A stretch of 32,224 bases of DNA. Source: Methanosarcina spelaei. Its GTDB lineage: Archaea; Halobacteriota; Methanosarcinia; Methanosarcinales; Methanosarcinaceae. Under the pieces are notes generated by a model. That model worked only from the letters and a program-made list of their open reading frames with translations. It was not told the origin of the DNA and ran no database searches. Below, piece by piece: positions 9,267-17,605 of the stretch. Location of the stretch: assembly GCF_002287235.1 (NCBI RefSeq), contig NZ_LMVP01000379.1:1-32224 (forward strand). The letters are read 5' to 3'. Position numbers and translations under genes: made by a program. Positions within the stretch are counted from its first letter, which is position 1. Each line of letters starts with the position of its first letter.

Positions 9267-9278
9267 TTATATAAAATA
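9267..9278 (+). promoter_or_regulatory. TATA box of the subtilisin-like protease gene
   Basis: TTATATAAAATA is centred about 25-26 nt before the ATG at 9297, so transcription should begin at or next to the start codon. No ribosome-binding site precedes the ATG, consistent with a leaderless mRNA. Confidence 0.6.
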
Positions 9279-9296
9279 ATGGATATTTGAATATTT

Positions 9297-10460
9297 ATGC
9301 GGAGAAGGGTAATGTTGTTTATGACGCTGATTTTTGTTAGCAGTTTAATGATCACTACTGCTGGAGCAGCACCGGTAATCATAAGCTTTAAAGATAAAGC
9401 TGATCCAGAGATTGTACAGCTTCATGGAAAAGTAACACACAGCTACAAGTACATACCTGCAGTGGCTGCTGACCTTCCGGAACAGGCAATTGAGAATCTG
9501 AAAAAAAATAACAAAATCGCATGCATAGAACCGGACTATGAAGTAAGTGTACTGGAAGAGGTCGTACCGTGGGGAATAACTAGAATTGGGGCTCCAGTGG
9601 TACATACAAATGGTGACAAAGGGACTGGAATAAACGTTGCAATAATTGACACCGGAATTAATTATAATAATCCTGACCTGTGTGACAATTATAAAGGAGG
9701 ATATGATTTCGTAAACAATGATGCCGATCCTCTTGATGATAACGGGCATGGGACACATTGTGCCGGTATCATTGCTGCCGCAGATAATGATATAGGAGTT
9801 ATCGGCGTTGCTCCTGAAGCTAATCTCTATTCACTTAAAACTGTTAATCGTACAGGAAGCGGCAATGTCAGCGACTTGATAACTGCAATTGAATGGGCAA
9901 TTGATACCTGTAAGGATGCGGATACTTCAAATGATATTCAGATTATATCCATGAGTCTGGGTTCAAATGATGGAACGACAGCACTGGAAGCAGCATGTTC
10001 ACAAGCATACGATTCCAGAATTCTGCTGGTTGCAGCTGCTGGAAACGATGGAAATGAAAGAGGAACAGGAGATTCTGTAGATTATCCCGGAGCCTACGGT
10101 TCAGTAATAGCAGTTGGTGCAACCGATTCCATGAATAAAAGGGCCTCATTTTCAAGCACAGGTCCAGATGTTGAGCTTGCTGCGCCAGGCGTTAATATTC
10201 TCTCAACCTATCAGGATGGCTGGGCTTCGTTAAGCGGGACATCCATGGCATGTCCTCATGTTGCAGGAACTGCAGCACTGGTTCTGGCAGCAAACCCATC
10301 TTTTACCAATGACAATATAAGAAGCAGGCTTGCACAAACAGCTACAGATCTCGGTACTCCAGGAAGAGATAATCTGTACGGATATGGACTTGTGAATGCA
10401 GAAGCTGCAGCAGCCGACAGCACCTGTGAAACAGCGATGAAAAACCGGAAAGTACCCTAA
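9297..10460 (+). CDS. secreted subtilisin-like serine protease (S8 family)
   Basis: 387 residues. Residues 1-25 form a signal peptide (MRRR, then a hydrophobic core ending TAGAA). A short propeptide with an I9-inhibitor-like pattern (about 27-87) is followed by a complete catalytic domain: Asp118 in AIIDTG, His151 in NGHGTH, oxyanion Asn250 in AAGND, and Ser316 in GTSMACPHVAG. The length suits a minimal subtilase with no extra C-terminal domain. It should be exported and self-processed, cutting extracellular proteins or maturing surface proteins. The TATA box puts the transcript start at the ATG. No partner gene is adjacent; the next genes downstream are the membrane-protein array, 650 bp away. 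Confidence 0.95.
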   Translation: MRRRVMLFMTLIFVSSLMITTAGAAPVIISFKDKADPEIVQLHGKVTHSYKYIPAVAADLPEQAIENLKKNNKIACIEPDYEVSVLEEVVPWGITRIGAPVVHTNGDKGTGINVAIIDTGINYNNPDLCDNYKGGYDFVNNDADPLDDNGHGTHCAGIIAAADNDIGVIGVAPEANLYSLKTVNRTGSGNVSDLITAIEWAIDTCKDADTSNDIQIISMSLGSNDGTTALEAACSQAYDSRILLVAAAGNDGNERGTGDSVDYPGAYGSVIAVGATDSMNKRASFSSTGPDVELAAPGVNILSTYQDGWASLSGTSMACPHVAGTAALVLAANPSFTNDNIRSRLAQTATDLGTPGRDNLYGYGLVNAEAAAADSTCETAMKNRKVP

Positions 10461-10541
10461 AAACATTAGAGATAGTTTTATCTTAAGCTGACTTATTTCG
10501 GCTAAAAAATGAAATACTTTTTAAAACATTACCAAATTCAG

Positions 10542-10637
10542 TAATCAGTAAGATAATCAGTAAGGTAATCAGTAAGGTAATCAGTAAGGTAATCAGTAAG
10601 GTAATCAGTAAGGTAATCAGTAAGGTAATCAGTAAGA
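10542..10637. repeat. 12-bp minisatellite, eight exact-length copies
   Basis: TAATCAGTAAGG is repeated eight times (96 bp); the first and last copies end in A instead of G. The last copy forms a small hairpin with the following TTACTG. It lies 81 bp after the protease stop and may sit in its 3' UTR. Confidence 0.95.
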
Positions 10638-11002
10638 TATTTACTGAACTATAATTATCAGAATATTTTTATACATCGGACTGTATTGTTATCCTGGCAG
10701 GTCGATGGTTCTATTTCAGACGTAAAAGCTACCTACTAAATCAGATTGTTTTCACAAAGACCCCTACTAAAACTCCCATTTATCGGCCTGCTGTATTCTC
10801 CGTTTTTAGAAAAAGATTTTAAAAATGCATTGACTCTTTACTCATTTTCCAAAACACAATGAAAAGAATTACATGAACTCTTACAGAAATTTTATTAATT
10901 GGGCAAGCATGATCACCTTAGAGACTTCCTGCTTTTTTGATTACAGAATCTCTATTGCGGTCAATTTTCAGCCCTAGTTTTTCCTATCGATGACCGTAAT
11001 CT
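10638..11002. other. intergenic, nothing recognised
   Basis: About 365 bp between the minisatellite and the first unit of the tandem array. I see no ORF with a credible start, no strong hairpin and no repeat. Confidence 0.5.
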
Positions 11003-11112
11003 ATGGAATGATAGAGTTCAGATAAGCTTCAGTAAAAATTTGTTAAAAATAGAAAGATAAATTAGGAAGACATGTCTAAGGTTAATCGTTATGTTTTGGG
11101 AAAGGTGATTGA

Positions 11113-11548
11113 TTGGGTACTGAAAGTCTTCGGACTTATAATAAAATCGAACCATCTTCATTTTCTATAAATGATAGAATAATCCAAATTATCGCGTTCT
11201 CCGCATTACTCCTATGGCTCATAGTATACGCGATCAAAATAATCGACTTTAATGAATATGATGGCGGTTCATTAATAAAATTAGTATTATTTGTAGCCGC
11301 ATCTTTCTTTAGTGTCTATTCTTCTAGGCGCGTGGGTATATTATAAGATAAAACGTGTTTATTCCTATAATCCGTCAACAGAGGTAATGAAAGCAGTTAA
11401 ATGGTTTATATTCGGGCTCTTTGTTCTCATGATATCGATTCCACTTATATTTTTCCCAGAATTCTACCGATTCTTTGATGCATACTTAATTGCATGGACA
11501 TATGCAGGAAAACACTTAATGGGAAAGATTTCAAAAAGTCCGGAGTAA
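11113..11548 (+). pseudogene. copy 1 of the tandem membrane-protein family, frameshifted
   Basis: It starts with TTG after AAAGGTGATTGA. The first frame runs about 66 codons in register with the other copies, then shifts. Alignment with copies 3 and 4 shows TTTA-GTGTCT where they have TTTATG plus CTG or GTA, so two bases are missing at about 11311. The correct frame resumes at 11312 and runs to TAA at 11548 with the expected third and fourth membrane helices. It is most simply a two-base deletion; sequencing error or programmed frameshifting cannot be excluded from one sequence. The TATA region also has a small deletion (TGTTAAAAATA). Its C-terminus (SKSPE) resembles copy 3, not copies 2 and 4. 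Confidence 0.8.
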
Positions 11549-11762
11549 ATCCTGGCTGAACTTGAGAGTAAAGGACGGCTTATTCTAAGTCCCTGTATTT
11601 GATTATAAGAAGCTCCTCCTAATCTTACCCAGTTCAGAAACGCTTCGCTTTTGGGCTTATTTCCTACGTTTTAGACATTTAACCATCTATTAATCGGTGA
11701 AAACTTTGATATGCTTGTTGTTATGGAATGATCGAGTTCAGAAAAGCTTCAGTAAAAATTTG

Positions 11763-11772
11763 TTTAAAAATA
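11763..11772 (+). promoter_or_regulatory. conserved TATA box of array copy 2
   Basis: TTTAAAAATA is conserved at the same place in copy 3 (12572-12581) and copy 4 (13419-13428), and degenerate in copy 1. It predicts a leader of about 40 nt carrying the conserved AAGGTGAT ribosome-binding site. Conservation of the whole leader implies co-regulation of all copies. Confidence 0.6.
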
Positions 11773-11834
11773 GAAAGATAAATTTAGGAAGACGTGCCTA
11801 AGGTTAATCGTTAAGTTTTAAGAAAGGTGATTAA

Positions 11835-12293
11835 GTGGGTACTGAAAATCTTCAGACTTGTAATAAAATAGAACCATCTTCATGTTTCATAAAAGACAGA
11901 ATAATACAAATTATCGGATTCTCTGCATTACTGCTATGTATTGCTGTATACACGATCAAATCAATCAATTTTAACGAATATGCCGACGGTTCATCACTTG
12001 ATGTCGGTTCATTAATAAAATCACTATTATTTCTAGCCTCTTTTTCTTTTATATTATCTATTTTCCTAGGAATATGGATTCATTATAAAACAAAAAATTC
12101 ATCCTCCGATAATCAGTCAAAATGGATAATTAAATTAATTAAATGGTTTACATTAGGATTACTTGTTCTCATGATGCCAATTCCACTTATATTATTCCCA
12201 GAATCCGATAAACTCTTTGCAATATTCTCAATTATGTTGCTGTTTGCAGTAAAATATGTAAGAGATAAAATGTTAATAAAAATTGAAACTTAA
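11835..12293 (+). CDS. four-helix membrane protein, tandem family copy 2 (intact)
   Basis: 152 residues starting at GTG, six bases after the GGTGAT core of a strong ribosome-binding site; no ATG is available near the start. A short polar N-terminus (MGTENLQTCNKIEPSS) is followed by four hydrophobic segments at about 24-44, 63-85, 101-120 and 127-143, separated by a charged loop (about 86-100). The C-terminus is KIET. I do not recognise the family. Near-copies lie at 11113, 12644 and 13491. Its middle and C-terminal parts pair with copy 4 (shared VGSLIK insert and KIET end), while its first 20 codons pair with copy 3. Promoter and leader are shared with the other copies, so the copies are probably expressed together. 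Confidence 0.8.
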   Translation: MGTENLQTCNKIEPSSCFIKDRIIQIIGFSALLLCIAVYTIKSINFNEYADGSSLDVGSLIKSLLFLASFSFILSIFLGIWIHYKTKNSSSDNQSKWIIKLIKWFTLGLLVLMMPIPLILFPESDKLFAIFSIMLLFAVKYVRDKMLIKIET

Positions 12294-12643
12294 CACGAAA
12301 GAACATGCATGTAAAAAAGGAAAAAGCCGTATAAGATTTCAAAATATCTGTGAGTAAATCCTGGCTGAACTTGAGAGTAAAGGACGGCTTATTCTAAGTC
12401 CCTGTATTTGATTATAAGAAGCTCCCCCTAATCTTACCCAGTTCAGAAACGCTTCGCTTTTGGGCTTATTTCCTACGTTTTAGACATTTAACCATCTATT
12501 AATCGGTGAAAACTCTGATATGCTTGTTGTTATGGAACAATCGAGTTCAGAAAAGCTCCAGTAAAAATTTGTTTAAAAATAAAAAGATAAATTTAGGAAG
12601 ATATGCCTAAGGTTAATCGTTAAGTTTTGAGAAAGGTGATTAA

Positions 12644-13284
12644 GTGAGTACTGAAAATCTTCAGACTTGTAATAGAATCGAACCATCTTCATTTTCGATG
12701 AAAGATAGAATAATACAAATTATCGGGTTCTCTGCATTACTACTGTGGCTCGTAGTATATGCGATCCAAACAACCAATTTTAACGAATATGAAGATGATT
12801 TAATAAAATTAATATTATATTTAACGGCATTTTCATTTATGGTATCTATTCTCCTAGGAACACGGGGACTCTGTTCCAAAATCCAGTGATTTTCGTATTT
12901 TTTAATTGAAGACCTGAGTTAGCAAGAAGAGTCCAGTTATCATCAAAATCAATATTCTACATCTAAAGACTTCAATTTTTAAGTTATGTCACAAGGATCA
13001 TGACTAATTACAAAACCTAGTGATTTTGAACTTTAAATTCATCACTAGGTTTTGGTACTGAGTCAACACGGGCATATTATAAAATAAAAGGTTCTTATTC
13101 TAAAGATCAGTCAAAGTGGATAATTAGTGCAGTTAAATGGATTGCATTAGGACTATTTTTACTTATGACATCAATTCCACTTTATTTATTTCCAGAATCC
13201 AACCAATTTTTTGGTATATACTTAATTGTATTGACGTATACAGGAAAATACGTAATAAGAAAAATTTTCAAAAATCCAGAGTAA
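12644..13284 (+). pseudogene. tandem family copy 3, split by a 198-bp MITE
   Basis: It starts with GTG after GAGAAAGGTGATTAA. The frame runs to 12866, is interrupted by the element at 12867-13064, and resumes after the 8-bp AACACGGG duplication. Removing the element plus one duplication restores one uninterrupted frame from 12644 to TAA at 13284, with GTRAYYKIK replacing GAWTYYKIK of copy 4. The gene was therefore intact until the insertion. The truncated product (about 81 residues, ending in element sequence) keeps only the first two helices. Confidence 0.92.
12867..13064. mobile_element. 198-bp MITE, copy 2, inserted in a gene
   Basis: The termini GACTCTGTTCCAAAATC and its imperfect inverse at the right end (GGTTTTGGTACTGAGTC) are flanked by perfect AACACGGG repeats at 12859-12866 and 13065-13072. 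The interior is homologous to copy 1 (shared CATCAAAATCAATATTC and ACATCTAAAGACTTCAAT). A CAAAAYCYAGTGATTTT-type motif occurs at the left end, again internally at about 13012, and inverted at the right end, the last two forming a 13-bp perfect stem. It has no coding capacity. Confidence 0.95.
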
Positions 13285-13490
13285 ATTCTGGATGAACTTG
13301 AGCTTTTGGGCTTATTTCCTACGTTTTAGACATTTAACCATCTATTAATCGGTGAAAACTCTTATATTCCTATTGTATATGGAATGGTCTAGTTTATAAA
13401 AGCTTCAGTAAAAATTTGTTTAAAAATAGAAAGATAAATTTAGGAAGACATGCCTAAGGTTAATCGTTAAGTTTTGAGAAAGGTGATTGA

Positions 13491-13949
13491 TTGGGTACTG
13501 AAAGTCTTCGGACTTATAATAGAATCGAACCATCTTCATTTTCGATAAAAGATAGAATAATCCAAATTATCGGGTTCTCTGCATTACTATTATGGACTAT
13601 AGTATATAAGATCCAAATAATCAATTTTAACGAATATGAAATCGGTTTATTAATTAACGTCGGTTCATTAATAAAAGCAATACTTTTTCTAGCCTCCTTA
13701 TTCTTTATGCTGTCTATCCTTCTAGGAGCATGGACATACTATAAAATAAAAAACACTTATTCCAATGATACGTCAGACCGGATAACTAACGTACTCGTGT
13801 GGTTTACATTAGGACTTATGGCCCTGATTATATCAATTCCACTTATATCATTCCCAGGATCCGACCTATTCTTTTCGACATATTTAATTGCATTGCTGTA
13901 TGCAGGAAATCACATAAAACAAGAATTGTTAAAAAAAATTGAAACTTAA
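13491..13949 (+). CDS. four-helix membrane protein, tandem family copy 4 (intact)
   Basis: 152 residues starting at TTG after GAGAAAGGTGATTGA, the same non-ATG start as copy 1. It has four hydrophobic segments in the same places as copy 2, a VGSLIK insert after the first helix, and a KIET C-terminus. Codons 1-20 match copy 1 (SLRTYN) but the rest matches copy 2, so it is a mosaic. It is the last unit of the array; downstream the conserved 3' spacer is present but ends at about 14130. Function is unknown; no enzyme motif is visible. Confidence 0.8.
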   Translation: MGTESLRTYNRIEPSSFSIKDRIIQIIGFSALLLWTIVYKIQIINFNEYEIGLLINVGSLIKAILFLASLFFMLSILLGAWTYYKIKNTYSNDTSDRITNVLVWFTLGLMALIISIPLISFPGSDLFFSTYLIALLYAGNHIKQELLKKIET

Positions 13950-14175
13950 CGCGAAAGAATATACATGTAAAAAAGGAAAAAGCCGTATAGGATTTCAATA
14001 AATCCGTGAGTAAATCCTGGCTTAACTTAAGAGTAAAGGGTGGCTTATTCTAAGCTTTTGAATTTGATTACGAGAAGCTCACCCAATCTCTTAGTTCAGA
14101 AACGCTTCGCTTTTGGGCTTATTTTCTTACTTTTTTGGTTTTGGTGGAGTGTGCATGACGTTAGGGTGTGTTCTT

Positions 14176-14700
14176 TTAAAAATTTAATTTGTCTATGTCT
14201 GTAATCATGTGACTAATCATGTCCTTTTCTTTTAAGCTTGTATTTCCGTTTCCTAAATCTTTACGTATTTCTAACAGAAGGGTTGTATATAGCTTAATTA
14301 TTATAGTTGGATCAATTATTTGACCTTCAGCTTTCTGCTTTTCGGATTCAAATGTATATTGCATTAAATTTCCATAGGCTCTGACAACTTTATCTGAACC
14401 TAATAAAGTTAATTCAAATGAAGTTCTCCTATATTCTTGTGATAGCATTTGATCTGTTATTTTTTGTTGGTCGGTTCCTTTAGTAAACATTAGTATGAAA
14501 GGCGCCAATAAATCAAAGTATACTTTTCTTCTGTCCTCTATTAGCTTTTCCTCAATGGAACGTAATTTTGTGATCTTATTTTGTATAAATATCCCAATTA
14601 TTGATCCTGAACCAAATATCGCGACTATTAATGTTAATATTGATTGAAAGTTGGCAGAGCTTATACTTGAGACATTTATATTTGAAATATTGGGATCCAT
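14176..14700 (-). CDS. conserved hypothetical membrane-anchored protein
   Basis: 174 residues. A short polar N-terminus is followed by one transmembrane helix at about 19-40 (ILTLIVAIFGSGSIIGIFI), then a soluble, mainly helical domain. The segment just after the membrane (about 48-66, SIEEKLIEDRRKVYFDLL) is charged and coiled-coil-like. No catalytic motif is visible. The family is not named, but the arrangement of one N-terminal helix followed by an EEKL-DRRKVY helix is seen in hypothetical membrane proteins of bacteria and archaea. A sequence block about 70-190 bp upstream of its start is related to one upstream of the 15232-16029 gene. Confidence 0.7.
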   Translation of the reverse strand: MDPNISNINVSSISSANFQSILTLIVAIFGSGSIIGIFIQNKITKLRSIEEKLIEDRRKVYFDLLAPFILMFTKGTDQQKITDQMLSQEYRRTSFELTLLGSDKVVRAYGNLMQYTFESEKQKAEGQIIDPTIIIKLYTTLLLEIRKDLGNGNTSLKEKDMISHMITDIDKLNF

Positions 14701-14767
14701 GCTTTAACATCTCTTTTGTGTGGGGAATTAAGATATTAAGTGTTGACCTGTAGCATTTATTATTTTA

Positions 14768-14890
14768 CCAAAATTTCCACCAGGATTTTTTATTCTCTGT
14801 ATTCTCCGGAAGGGACTTCATGTTTAACTTACTGTTTTCTGAAAACTTTGTATATGCACTGCCTGCTTTTGTGTAACTTCATTTAGCTGG
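14768..14890 (-). repeat. upstream block shared with 16290-16415 (copy 1)
   Basis: Aligned by eye, this block and the one at 16290-16415 share ACCAG, TTTYTTATTCTCTGT, CTTCCGG-like and ATTTAACTTRCT segments in the same order. Both are in the same orientation upstream of minus-strand membrane-protein genes. It may be a common regulatory region or an old duplication. Confidence 0.5.
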
Positions 14891-15231
14891 GGTAATACCA
14901 GCGTTCCTTAAACGAGATGCAAAATAATTAGGTTATGCTGAGAATTGTCAGCTATCAGTCCCTTTATATTGTTTATTCTTTTGACTAATGAAAGCTGCTG
15001 AATATTAATGATGATTAGGAATGGTAAAAATATAACTTCAAATATTCACTTTGGAAACGGCTTTGTATCCGTTGCTAAAGACAATATCGACAACAGGAAT
15101 TATGAAATTATATCTTCGTCGTTCCTTAGTTTTCGAGATATTGATTTCAAACTTTCTTCCTTGAATAGATCATCTATTTTGAATCACATTTAAACTATGT
15201 TGGAATTATCCTTATATTATTCATTGAGTAC
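14891..15231. other. intergenic between two minus-strand genes
   Basis: About 340 bp. Open stretches occur on both strands (plus 15008-15193; a minus-strand frame with IPVVDIVFSNGYKAVSKVNI over about 15037-15170), but none has a credible start with a ribosome-binding site. They may be remnants. No hairpin or repeat stands out. Confidence 0.4.
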
Positions 15232-16029
15232 CTATACTGTAGGTTGCACTATAGGTTGTTCTGAAATTTGTTGTACTATGGGTTGTGCTGTCGGTTGTAC
15301 CGTGGATTGTACTATTGGCTTATTAGCAGTTTCGGCAGTCACTCTGGGAAGTAAATCAAAACCATACGTTTTCATACGTGAAATCCAAAATTCATCCAAT
15401 TCTTTAGCTTCAGGATCTCTTATAGTAGGTTCGGTTCCATATTTTGGTTTACTTACTATTATTACTGGGCTTATTGATGGGGTATCATCCCAAGTTGTCA
15501 GATCGACTATACCGCAATAATCACTTCTAAATGTATGTTCAACCCTTGGAAAAATGTGGATACCTGCTTCATCCCCTTCACAGGCAGTTATTAAAGTCAC
15601 GAGCTTATTTTTCCTAATTCCTGCTTCTACAATGTGATTTTGTGCTGTATTATCATAAGGGCTAGCAATCGTCACACTAGCTTGAAGATAACCCGGAACT
15701 GATTCTTTTGAAAAATCATATAGAGTGTACCTCCAGACGAATTCACCATTAATTTTGGTAACGTGATACATATGCCACTCTTTCCTAAAAAGTGTAATGT
15801 TCGCTTCCTCAGAAGTGAATTTTTGCGGCTGAGATAATAAACCAAAATTTTCGATAATATCCTTATTGGCCATTCTACCAAATAAAGAACCTAAACTTGC
15901 ACCGAAAAATGTTCCTCCAATAGCTGTAAACAAAGGAATAGATAAAAAATAACCAGCAACTAAAAGACAAAATCCACCGAAAATCAAGCCAATATTAAGG
16001 CCGGTGTATCCCTTCAAATGAGATTCCAT
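15232..16029 (-). CDS. membrane protein of unknown function with a Pro/Gln/Val-rich tail
   Basis: 265 residues from the ATG at 16029; in-frame alternatives are ATG 16038 and GTG 16044. The 16029 start is preferred because GTGATC, complementary to the 16S rRNA tail, ends 9 nt before it. Two hydrophobic segments form a hairpin at about 11-50, followed by a soluble domain of mixed alpha/beta character (about 60-230). The C-terminal 35 residues are a degenerate repeat of PIVQ and PTVQ, encoded by imperfect tandem DNA repeats (15235-15325), resembling a flexible tail or linker. No enzyme motif is recognised. The upstream block at 16290-16415 is related to that of the 14176-14700 gene. Confidence 0.7.
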   Translation of the reverse strand: MESHLKGYTGLNIGLIFGGFCLLVAGYFLSIPLFTAIGGTFFGASLGSLFGRMANKDIIENFGLLSQPQKFTSEEANITLFRKEWHMYHVTKINGEFVWRYTLYDFSKESVPGYLQASVTIASPYDNTAQNHIVEAGIRKNKLVTLITACEGDEAGIHIFPRVEHTFRSDYCGIVDLTTWDDTPSISPVIIVSKPKYGTEPTIRDPEAKELDEFWISRMKTYGFDLLPRVTAETANKPIVQSTVQPTAQPIVQQISEQPIVQPTV

Positions 16030-16044
16030 AGCAGTCATGATCAC

Positions 16045-16801
16045 AGCTTCTATTCAAAATCATAATTCTGTTATCTATACTTTTTTTTTATTTTTTATTT
16101 TCCAATGATTCGGTTCTTCTATTATATTTAGTTTACTTTATACAATCTCAGAGCAAAATCGATCTGATTTACACATTAATAAAAGTTTCAGAATCAATTT
16201 CATATTTGAAGATTTATTGATTATTCAAGTTCGAGATTTAATAACCTAATTATGAATTGGTGGATTAGCGTATAATCAAAGATCAAACTTGTCGCCAAAT
16301 TTTTCACCAGTGTTTCTTATTCTCTGTGACTTCCGGCAAAAACCTTGTATTTAACTTGCTATTTTCTTGAATTAAGCTCTGGATATGACAGTTTCTATAT
16401 AATTTCATTAAGTAACTGTCACAAAACAGATTAGGCAAACTTTTCATAAAGTTAATTTTTAATTGGTGATAATGATCTTGAAAATCAAGGCATCCAATCG
16501 AAACTTATACATAGTTTGTTCTGTGACGACTCCTAAGCTTCATGATCTAGTCATCCTATGCAACTGCAAAAGGTCTATATTACGTAGTATACAGCTGTTT
16601 TCGTAAACTCACATGATTTTCGCTTGAATAGAGATGTGATTGGAGACTATTTTTTGAGATAAAAAAATACAATAAGTTTAGGCAAAGACTACTGCATTTA
16701 AATGATCTACTGCCCAATATACTGATATTTAATATCATTGAATTGCTGTAATTAACATTAATCAGATACTTATACCGAATAAAACAAAAAAGGAATTAAT
16801 C
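16045..16801. other. intergenic containing copy 2 of a shared upstream block
   Basis: About 750 bp between divergent genes. The block at 16290-16415 is related to 14768-14890. TACTTATACC near 16767-16776 is a plausible TATA box for the GNAT gene. Otherwise nothing is recognised. Confidence 0.5.
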
Positions 16802-17440
16802 ATGGATTTTACAATTCGCAATGAAAAAGCAGAGGACTTCAATCAAGTCGAAAACTTGACAAGAGAAGCATTTTGGAACCTCTATGTGCCTGGCTGTAAC
16901 GAGCATTATTTAGTACATATTATGAGAAATCATCCTGATTTTATTAAGAAACTTGATTTTGTTGCAGAATATAATGGTGAAATAATTGGTAACATTATGT
17001 ACACCAAAGCCTGGTTGTATTCGGAAGATGAAATTAAGATAGAAATTGCGAGTTTTGGCCCCATAAGTGTGTTACCGAAATATCAGCGGAAAGGTGTAGG
17101 CAGTGCATTAATTCGTCAAACAATTAACATTGCCAAAAACGATGGAATAGGTGTGATTGTTATATTCGGGGACCCCCATAACTATTGCAAGCATGGTTTT
17201 AAAAGCAGTAAAGATTTCAATATTAGCGACATGAATGGTGAATATCCTTACGGAATGCTTGCTTTAGAATTAAAGGAAGGAACTGTTAGAGGACATAATT
17301 GGAAGTATAAATATAGTCCGGTATTAGAAATTAATGAAGCTGATGCAGAAAAGTATGACAAAAAATTTGAATATAAAGAAAAAGGATACACGCCCTCTCA
17401 GGAGATATTCTCAATTGCAGTAAGATCATACCTGAAGTAA
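16802..17440 (+). CDS. GNAT-family N-acetyltransferase
   Basis: 212 residues. The acetyl-CoA-binding motif A is clear: ISVLPKYQRKGVGSAL at about 88-103, with the Q-R-K-G-V-G pyrophosphate loop. The N-terminal pattern MDFTIRNEKAEDFNQVENLT is typical of GNAT enzymes, and GFKSS after the catalytic core resembles the YhbS-like group. It transfers acetyl from acetyl-CoA to an amine of an unknown small molecule or protein; the substrate cannot be inferred. GGAATTAATC precedes the ATG, and a TATA-like TACTTATACC lies about 30 nt upstream, giving a very short leader. It is a single gene, convergent with the beta-helix gene. Confidence 0.9.
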   Translation: MDFTIRNEKAEDFNQVENLTREAFWNLYVPGCNEHYLVHIMRNHPDFIKKLDFVAEYNGEIIGNIMYTKAWLYSEDEIKIEIASFGPISVLPKYQRKGVGSALIRQTINIAKNDGIGVIVIFGDPHNYCKHGFKSSKDFNISDMNGEYPYGMLALELKEGTVRGHNWKYKYSPVLEINEADAEKYDKKFEYKEKGYTPSQEIFSIAVRSYLK

Positions 17441-17486
17441 CACTCATATAAAAGTAACATTTATCTAACAGTATAATTCATCTAAC

Positions 17487-17560
17487 AATCGCTTCCCCAT
17501 CAAACGCAAAAAACAAAAAACATAGAGATGAGACGGTCTATAGGATTCAGAGAAGCGATT
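17487..17560. terminator. inverted repeat between convergent genes
   Basis: AATCGCTTC (17487-17495) and its exact complement GAAGCGATT (17552-17560) can form a 9-bp stem with a long loop. Its place between the ends of two convergent genes suggests a transcription-end structure, though it could also be the ends of a tiny element. Confidence 0.4.
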
Positions 17561-17605
17561 TTGAGTTTTGGGATCATCTCCATATTTACATACTTCATAT
17601 TGTGT

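Larger units (their letters stand above)
11003..14130 (+). repeat. tandem array of four gene-plus-flank units
   Basis: Each unit begins near ATGGAATG (11003, 11723, 12532, 13379). It contains a conserved block (GTTCAG, AAGCTTCAG, a TTTAAAAATA TATA box, a leader with GTTAATCGTTA and AAAGGTGAT) and then a membrane-protein gene. A conserved 3' spacer follows that includes CGCTTTTGGGCTTAT and CATTTAACCATCTATTAATC. Units are roughly 720-850 bp. The spacer after the third gene lacks about 80 bp present in the others. This is a head-to-tail duplication of a whole transcription unit, not only of the coding part. Confidence 0.9.
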
